54,572 nucleotides of DNA from IMG/VR virus record IMGVR_UViG_3300036832_000372, positions 1 through 54,572 of that record; one strand, written 5' to 3'. Origin of the DNA: a virus. The translations under genes were made by a program, and so were the position numbers. The notes below the pieces were generated by a model. That model did no database searches and was not told the origin of the DNA. It saw nothing but the letters and a program-made list of their open reading frames with translations. Of this stretch, positions 49,754 through 54,572 are shown one piece after another (the first letter of the stretch is position 1; each line of letters opens with the position of its first letter).

Positions 49754-51625
49754 ATGCTCGAAGCAACACTCAGTCCGAACACACACGAGTGCCGCCACGG
49801 CAAGTTCACTATCTTCAACGAGGATGAGCTCGTCGGGATGTCGCTCGCCATGTACGGCGAGTACTCCGAGGGTGAGGTCGTCGTCTTCCAGACGTGCCTC
49901 CGCGAGGGGAACGTCGTCGTCGAGGTCGGGGCTAATATCGGTGCCTTCACAGTGCCGATGGCTAAGATCGTCGGCGAGAGCGGCATGGTCATCGCGTTCG
50001 AGGCGGCGATGGCCAACGTGTCGCTGCTCCACGCTAACGTCAAGCAGAATGACCTGTCCAACGTTGCAGTCATCCCCGTCGCTGCCAGCGACAGGGCTGG
50101 TGAGCTCGAGGTGTCGCGGCAGGACGCTCTCCACGCCTACACCAGGAGAGACATCAACACTGGCGCCTTTCGAGTGCCGTGCCGCACCATCGACAGCCTG
50201 AGCTTGCCGAAGTGCAACTTCATCAAGATCGACGTCGATCGCCACGAGATCCAGGTCCTCAGGGGCGCCGAGGAGACGATCAAGAGGTGCAGGCCGATCA
50301 TCTACGTGGAGAACGAGGACCAGGGGAAGAGCGAGGCTCTGATCGCCTGGCTGGTCGACCACGGCTATCGCCTCTACTGGCACAGGCCGAGCCAGTACAA
50401 CCAGAAGAACTTCCGCGGCGAGAAGCGGAACGTGTTCGGCACGCTGATCTCGATCATGATGCTGTGCGTCCCTGACGACGATTGGAGCTACGACGTCCGC
50501 GGTCTCGACGAGGTGGCGGACATCCGTCAGGATGACGATATGTTCAACCGGGAGATCGTCAGGTACGCGAAGATAGTCCGGAAGCGGCCAGACGACCTGA
50601 TGAGCCGCCTGCTGCAGGCGCACTACCTCAACCTGATGCAGTTCAGCTCTGAGGCCAGAGACCTGATCGCCGAGAACCTAGCGATCGATCCGAGTCACCA
50701 GGCGTCGAGGAACATCAAGGCGCTGATGGACCTCCAGGACGGGAACTGGCACGAGGGCTGGCAGGGGTACGAGCTCAGGTACGGTCACGCTAACCTTCAC
50801 CTCTTCGGCGGCCACCGTCAGCACCTCGACGCCGATGGCAGGAAGATCCCTCGCTGGAACGGCTCCCCCACTCAGGAGCCAGTGCTGATCTGGACCGAGC
50901 AGGGCTTCGGCGATCAGATCATGTTCGCCAGGTTCATGAGGCACGTCCTCAAGCGAGCGCCTCACGCGTTCATGGAGGTGCAGCCTGAGCTGTTCGAGCT
51001 GTTCGAGTACTCTGACTCGACCCTCGGCTTCGAGTTCTACGACGCCGTATTCCGATCTCGGCGGTACCTGCCACAGTACACCAGGCACCTGCCGTTACCG
51101 TCGGTGCCAGCCACTCTCGACGCCGACGAGAGCATGATCAGGATGACCGAGCCGTACCTCATCGTGGACCCCGACACCGTCGCCAACTGGACCTTCGGCG
51201 GCAGGAACCCGTTCGCCGCAGGCCGCGACCCCCTCAACGGGACACGGGTCGGCCTGTGCACCGTCGGGTCCCTGACCTCGGAGAGACCCTACACCAGGGA
51301 CCTCCCGGCGGATCTGGTAGCCGAGTTCGTCAAGCAGCACGGGCCGTTCTTCTCGCTGGAGAGCTCCGGTCAGTTCGAGTCGTTCGCCACCACGGCCGCC
51401 GCCATCATGGCCCTCGACCTGGTCATCACGGTCGACACTTCGATCGCTCATCTCGCGGGGGCGCTGGGGAAGCCAGTGTGGCTGCTCCTCTCGTGGGACC
51501 CCGACTGGCGGTGGGGGCTCTACGGAGAGAAGACGATATGGTACCCGTCGATGAGGATCTTCCGGCAGCCGAAGTTCAGAGACTGGAAGTCAGTCCTTGA
51601 GAGGGTCGGTGCGGAGCTGGCGTGA
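49754..51625 (+). CDS. FkbM methyltransferase-TPR-glycosyltransferase fusion
   Basis: The 623-residue product has three parts. Residues about 20-215 are an FkbM-type SAM-dependent methyltransferase, with motif I VVVEVGANIGAFT (54-66) and FIKIDVDRHEIQVLRGAE (157-174). Residues about 265-345 look like TPR helices (LLQAHYLNLMQFSSEARDLI, DGNWHEGWQGYELRY). Residues 374-623 resemble GT9/TPR-type glycosyltransferases: IWTEQGFGDQIMFARF, FFSLESSGQFESFATTAAAI, VDTSIAHLAGALGKPVWLLL and WDPDWRWG. FkbM enzymes methylate sugars. ATG 49754 has AAGGA 4 bases upstream; GTG 49742 is an alternative. Probable substrate is phage fibre or host surface glycan, which is inference. Confidence 0.85.
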   Translation: MLEATLSPNTHECRHGKFTIFNEDELVGMSLAMYGEYSEGEVVVFQTCLREGNVVVEVGANIGAFTVPMAKIVGESGMVIAFEAAMANVSLLHANVKQNDLSNVAVIPVAASDRAGELEVSRQDALHAYTRRDINTGAFRVPCRTIDSLSLPKCNFIKIDVDRHEIQVLRGAEETIKRCRPIIYVENEDQGKSEALIAWLVDHGYRLYWHRPSQYNQKNFRGEKRNVFGTLISIMMLCVPDDDWSYDVRGLDEVADIRQDDDMFNREIVRYAKIVRKRPDDLMSRLLQAHYLNLMQFSSEARDLIAENLAIDPSHQASRNIKALMDLQDGNWHEGWQGYELRYGHANLHLFGGHRQHLDADGRKIPRWNGSPTQEPVLIWTEQGFGDQIMFARFMRHVLKRAPHAFMEVQPELFELFEYSDSTLGFEFYDAVFRSRRYLPQYTRHLPLPSVPATLDADESMIRMTEPYLIVDPDTVANWTFGGRNPFAAGRDPLNGTRVGLCTVGSLTSERPYTRDLPADLVAEFVKQHGPFFSLESSGQFESFATTAAAIMALDLVITVDTSIAHLAGALGKPVWLLLSWDPDWRWGLYGEKTIWYPSMRIFRQPKFRDWKSVLERVGAELA

Positions 51626-52899
51626 GCGTATTCCTCCACGACCTCGGGTCGACGAGCTCAACGAGCTCGAGAGTATCTATCCCTGTCGCTGGACCTATCC
51701 CCGTCGGTAGCCTCATCTGCGTCGGCGTGTCGCTGTACACTTCTGGTGTTGTCACCGGAACTCCGTCAGTCACCGACAACTCAGGCAACACTTACAAGTT
51801 AGCCGCCTCGAAGCTGCTCCAGTCGTCAGCGCAGAATGCTCCGAGTCTATGGGCCGGCTTCTTCTATGCCCCTAACTGCAAGGGAGTAAATCCTAACACA
51901 CAGATCACCTTCGACTTCAATCCGACGAATACTTCAGCATCTGTAGTGATGTCCGCAGGGTGGGCTAGTGGCATCGTCGCTCTGGTCGATCCTCTCTCCA
52001 CCGTGAAGATGAACAGTGGTAACACCGTCTCCAAGACGACAGTGACGGTCAGCTCGATCGTATCTCTGACGCCCGGTGACCTCATGTGGGGCTTCCTCGG
52101 CATGTCTCCGTGGGACATCAACGTCCAGGCAGCCTACAACGAGGACACTAGCCTCAGGTGGGCGTCGCCACCGTTTCAGAGGTGGTACTCCTACGACGGT
52201 AAGATCGGTCTCTCCGGTCCCACTGTCATCAACCCGAACGGCACTGGCATCGTCACCTGGACGCCGCGCATCCCCACGAGCGACTTCTGGATCGCGATCA
52301 TGTGCGGATTCAAGGTCGCTGAGACGACCAACCTCAGCGCTGTCGGGTACGACGTGGGGCGGCCAGAGATAGGGCCCACTGGGTTCTCAGTCTACGGCAA
52401 CTCGGTGCCTAGGGGGATCACCGTCGGGTCGCCGTTCATCGAGGCGCCCAGCACCAACATATCGAATCCGCAGGTCGTCTGCCTGACTCACCGCGACGAC
52501 GGCATCATGGAGAGCTTGTTCACCAACGTGAACGTCGACTTCACGCTGGAGACAGACTCCAACTCTATCGTCGGCCGAACTGACCCTGGCCGCGGTCAGG
52601 TTCAGCGCGTCACTGTCCAGTATCCTCTAGTCATGGGCAGCGGAGCTATCACTCTCGACTCCACCGGCGCCATGGGGGACATCCCCAACCGGGTCGTCGT
52701 CCTCGAGACACAGATTCAGCAGATGGTCCTGCAGTCCGCTGTCTTCACTCAGGCGCTCGTCGACATCAGGAACCAGATCGCAGATCTCCAGAGAGCGGTG
52801 TCTCAGCTCCAGTCTGCCGTCAACGTCAGCAACATCTACATCCTGCGGCAGCCGATCACTACCGCGTCTCCGACGATCGGCAAGCCAACGCTCGGGTAA
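51622..52899 (+). CDS. Tail fibre-like protein with TVGSP motifs
   Basis: The 425-residue product begins at GTG 51622, overlapping the transferase stop as GTGA. The first 230 residues are beta-rich and related to the protein at 36638. Then VGYDVGRPEIGPTGFSVYGN and PRGITVGSPFIEAPS carry the TVGSP motif shared with the I-like protein at 30139. Residues 360-410 form a coiled coil (RVVVLETQIQQMVLQSAVFT, IRNQIADLQRAVSQLQSAV) that could trimerise, and the end again has SPTIGKPTLG. A fibre role fits this layout. Confidence 0.7.
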   Translation: MSVFLHDLGSTSSTSSRVSIPVAGPIPVGSLICVGVSLYTSGVVTGTPSVTDNSGNTYKLAASKLLQSSAQNAPSLWAGFFYAPNCKGVNPNTQITFDFNPTNTSASVVMSAGWASGIVALVDPLSTVKMNSGNTVSKTTVTVSSIVSLTPGDLMWGFLGMSPWDINVQAAYNEDTSLRWASPPFQRWYSYDGKIGLSGPTVINPNGTGIVTWTPRIPTSDFWIAIMCGFKVAETTNLSAVGYDVGRPEIGPTGFSVYGNSVPRGITVGSPFIEAPSTNISNPQVVCLTHRDDGIMESLFTNVNVDFTLETDSNSIVGRTDPGRGQVQRVTVQYPLVMGSGAITLDSTGAMGDIPNRVVVLETQIQQMVLQSAVFTQALVDIRNQIADLQRAVSQLQSAVNVSNIYILRQPITTASPTIGKPTLG

Positions 52900-52901
52900 C
52901 C

Positions 52902-53084
52902 ATGGACCTCACAGTAGGATCTCCCGTCATCGGCGTCGCGTCTGCCGTCGCAGTCACTACCGTCATAGTGAACTCCACCGTGAAGTCCGCAGTGGGTAGC
53001 GAGCAGTCGGCTGATAGCGAAGTGACGATCACCGCAGCCTTAGACGTCAAGTCGGTGCCTATATACAAGATTTTCTCCACCTGA
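52902..53084 (+). CDS. Small TVGSP-motif protein, 60 aa
   Basis: The product starts MDLTVGSPVIGVASAVAVTT, a fresh copy of the TVGSPxIG motif of the adjacent fibre and the I-like protein, followed by a Thr/Val/Ser-rich beta-like stretch and VKSVPIYKIFST. It may be a fragment or small modular unit from that motif family. It lies 2 bases after the fibre stop. No other family is recognised. Confidence 0.55.
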   Translation: MDLTVGSPVIGVASAVAVTTVIVNSTVKSAVGSEQSADSEVTITAALDVKSVPIYKIFST

Positions 53085-53128
53085 GAAGTGGCACGCCGTC
53101 CGACCCTGAGATGGAAGCCATTTTGAGG

Positions 53129-53155
53129 CCGGTCCGGGCTGACAGTCCGGACCGG
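53129..53155 (+). other. Perfect 9-bp hairpin
   Basis: CCGGTCCGG (53129-53137) pairs with CCGGACCGG (53147-53155) around the 9-base loop GCTGACAGT. It lies in the 95-base gap between 53084 and 53180 and ends well ahead of the next ATG. There is no T-run after the right arm. It is a candidate factor-dependent terminator or transcript-processing hairpin for the fibre block. The rest of the gap shows nothing else I can support. Confidence 0.55.
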
Positions 53156-53179
53156 TATCAGATCTGAGAGGTCAGCACC

Positions 53180-53554
53180 ATGCCTACGCATCACGAAGAT
53201 GTCGAGCTGACGGCAGGCGACAACTGGACGATATCAGGAGACCTCACTGACGTCAACGGCGACCCACTGGACCTCTCCGACGTGGTGACCATCCAGTGGA
53301 TCATGCTCGGTCCCGACGGTCTCCCGTGCCTCCCTGCAGGGTCGGCTGCGATCCTGGTCGTCAATCCTCCTACGCTCGGCCAGATCCAGGTCGTCGTCCC
53401 TAGTAGTGTCACCAAGCTTCTGGAGCCTGGCAGATACTACGATGCCCTGCGGGTGATCCTTCCACAAGAGTACATGGCGACTGTGTGGACTGGGTCCATA
53501 TCAGTCGACTGCAACGCCTTCGACGTGATCGACAACCCGCCACTGCTGAACTGA
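53180..53554 (+). CDS. Phage beta-domain protein, BppU-N-like
   Basis: The 124-residue product has a pattern of small phage baseplate domains, HEDVELTAGDNWTISGDLTD, VNGDPLDLSDVVTIQWIML, then QIQVVVPSSVTKLLEPGRYY and VWTGSISVDCNAFDVI. This resembles the N-terminal domain of BppU-type and related phage proteins (DxxWxxxGxLxDxxGxPLDLSGxxIxWxLxxxxG). No catalytic residue is suggested. GAGAGGTCAG lies upstream of ATG 53180. It may be a virion or tail accessory protein. Confidence 0.6.
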   Translation: MPTHHEDVELTAGDNWTISGDLTDVNGDPLDLSDVVTIQWIMLGPDGLPCLPAGSAAILVVNPPTLGQIQVVVPSSVTKLLEPGRYYDALRVILPQEYMATVWTGSISVDCNAFDVIDNPPLLN

Positions 53555-53566
53555 GAGGAGTAATCC

Positions 53567-53920
53567 ATGCGAGTTCTACCAATCATGCTTGCGCTAGCGC
53601 TCACCGCGTGCAGCGGTGGCAGCTCTGTCAACATAGCTGACCTCGTCACCAAGGTCCAGCAGACCTGCGGCTTCGCCACCTCGTGGGAGGAGATCGCCAA
53701 GGTGATCGCGACGATGGTGTCGGGCTTCGACCCTAACCTCGGGTCAGGCGCTACCGTCGCTGTGGGGATCGGTAACTCGGTTGTCGACGGTATCTGCGGC
53801 GCAGTCAAGAACAAGATCAGCGCGTCTCAGCCACAGGCTCTGCTCACACCGACGGACACGACCGTCGTCGTCAACGGCGTGCCCGTCAAGGGCCGCATGG
53901 TCGCGAACGAGAAGAAGTAG
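53567..53920 (+). CDS. Lipoprotein, candidate outer-membrane spanin partner
   Basis: The 117-residue product has a lipoprotein signal, MRVLPIMLALALTACSGGSS, with lipobox LTAC and lipid-bearing Cys 15. The mature part is helical (VTKVQQTCGFATSWEEIAKV, GIGNSVVDGICGAVKNKISA) with two cysteines, then PQALLTPTDTTVVVNGVPVK. GAGAGGAG precedes ATG 53567. Its immediate neighbour is a single-span membrane protein with a periplasmic coiled coil, the two-component layout of spanins, although gene order is reversed from usual. Lysis function is inference. Confidence 0.65.
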   Translation: MRVLPIMLALALTACSGGSSVNIADLVTKVQQTCGFATSWEEIAKVIATMVSGFDPNLGSGATVAVGIGNSVVDGICGAVKNKISASQPQALLTPTDTTVVVNGVPVKGRMVANEKK

Positions 53921-53922
53921 TG

Positions 53923-54378
53923 ATGAATGCAGGTATTACAGAAGAGGTAGGCTCGACGACGCGCAGCGTCATCGACGCTCTGAGAGTTCAGCCGCTGTCA
54001 ATCGTGCTGATCATCCTGGTCGGTGTGATCCTGACATACGTGTTCTACATCCAGACCCGCCAGCTCGACACCCGCGATCGCAACTTGCAACAGCTGTTCG
54101 ATTCTCAGAAGGATATCCTCGAGCAGTGGCGGCAGGTTTTCAACTATCAGCAAGACAACATGCGTTCGATCGTCAAGGACCAAGGCCAGTTGACCGAGAA
54201 GATGATGGTGTGCATCACCCCGGATATCTTGCGGGCAATCGACGATCAGAAGGCGAGGGGTTTGCTACCTCTGCCACAGGTGCAGCCACAACCTCCGCCG
54301 TTTCGACTTCAGTCTGACCAGTCTGTGATTGTGCTGCCATCGCCACTCCCGACAACTCCTGAAGAGATAAAGCGATGA
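53923..54378 (+). CDS. Single-span membrane protein with periplasmic coiled coil
   Basis: The 151-residue product begins MNAGITEEVGSTTRSVIDAL, spans the membrane at about residues 25-43 (LSIVLIILVGVILTYVFYI), then has a coiled coil (RQLDTRDRNLQQLFDSQKDI, LEQWRQVFNYQQDNMRSIV) and a proline-rich end (LPLPQVQPQPPPF). This topology fits an inner-membrane spanin. It is a longer relative of the protein at 15582. ATG 53923 is chosen over GTG 53920 because it aligns with that relative. It could instead be an unrelated anchored phage protein. Confidence 0.6.
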   Translation: MNAGITEEVGSTTRSVIDALRVQPLSIVLIILVGVILTYVFYIQTRQLDTRDRNLQQLFDSQKDILEQWRQVFNYQQDNMRSIVKDQGQLTEKMMVCITPDILRAIDDQKARGLLPLPQVQPQPPPFRLQSDQSVIVLPSPLPTTPEEIKR

Positions 54379-54572
54379 TCACCATCACTGGCAGAGTCTC
54401 GTGGTTCGGCGGTCCTAACGACAAGGGGGTGAGGCCATCAGAGGGTCTCGCGATCTTTCAGTCGGTGCGGCAGTGCCCCGAGATCTTCTTGGCAAAGCAG
54501 CCCAAGGCCACCTCAGGTCTCGCCAGGAGGCTCGACCCGGAGAAGCTCTACATCGCGATGCGGTGGCCTTGG
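54375..54572 (+). CDS. Conserved phage protein, N-terminal part (runs off the window)
   Basis: The frame opens at ATG 54375, overlapping the upstream TGA as ATGA, and is open to the edge, giving 66 residues. MITITGRVSWFGGPNDKGVR and LARRLDPEKLYIAMRW match a small conserved family in alphaproteobacterial phages with the pattern GxVSxFGGPxDxGVxPSEGLAxx...LARRLxPxxxYIAxRW. Its role is not known to me. The FGGPxDxGVxPSEGL start resembles a barrel-type cell-wall protein, a speculative link. Confidence 0.7.
   Translation, partial: MITITGRVSWFGGPNDKGVRPSEGLAIFQSVRQCPEIFLAKQPKATSGLARRLDPEKLYIAMRWPW

Noticed and set aside
1-54572. tRNA genes, rRNA, CRISPR arrays, insertion sequences, integrase or repressor
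   Set aside because: I saw no TPsiC-type arm, spaced repeats, transposase or integrase motif in the gaps or frames. This is a reading by eye, not a search.

Overview
This window is a contiguous piece of a tailed-phage (or prophage) late region. Every gene I can support is on the + strand. Genes are packed with stop/start overlaps such as ATGA, TGATG, TAATG and GTGA. Virion genes are arranged as in a phage with a contractile, P2-like tail and a non-P2 head. No integrase, replication gene, tRNA or CRISPR array was recognised, so lifestyle cannot be read from this piece. The GC-rich coding style, the DUF3606 protein, and the TPR-glycosyltransferase and CC-type secreted proteins suggest an alphaproteobacterial, probably Hyphomicrobiales (Bradyrhizobium-like), host. 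That host call is inference.

Layout. 1-4.0 kb: tail of an upstream gene, a NusG-like factor, a candidate small terminase, several small proteins, the large terminase, and a DUF2829/Tad2-like small protein just behind it. 4.0-7.2 kb: an accessory block of small membrane, coiled-coil, peptidoglycan-binding and secreted proteins, separated by strong GC-rich hairpins. 7.2-17.5 kb: head module with DUF1073 portal, Mu F-like protein, a DUF2213 protease with an in-frame internal scaffold start, cement protein, DUF2184 capsid, DUF4054 adaptor and neck or tail-completion genes, with two small membrane proteins inserted. 17.5-20.0 kb: gpV-like spike, gpW/gp25-like wedge and gpJ-like baseplate.

20.0-30.1 kb: a fibre cassette inserted between the J-like and I-like genes, holding a 1989-aa beta-helix fibre, a small secreted protein and an 1184-aa beta-helix protein with a Sec signal. 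30.1-38.4 kb: I-like tail protein fused to a repeat-rich N-terminus, more fibre or baseplate proteins, and a small duplicated gene pair. 38.4-49.4 kb: sheath, tube, tail assembly chaperone, two tandem paralogous tape-measure-like proteins (the first with lysozyme-like and M15 peptidase-like domains), then gpU, gpX and gpD. 49.4-54.6 kb: a virion-like protein, an FkbM methyltransferase/TPR/glycosyltransferase fusion, another fibre, small proteins and a lipoprotein plus membrane-anchored coiled-coil pair that resembles spanins. The last gene runs off the window.

Together the genes make and package the head (terminase, portal, protease/scaffold, capsid), join it to a contractile tail, and equip that tail with an unusually large set of receptor-binding and cell-wall-active parts. 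The most interesting points are the methyltransferase-glycosyltransferase fusion in the tail operon, the Tad2-like anti-defence candidate, the paired tape measures, a recurrent TVGSPxIGxP motif shared by three proteins, and repeated internal duplication.
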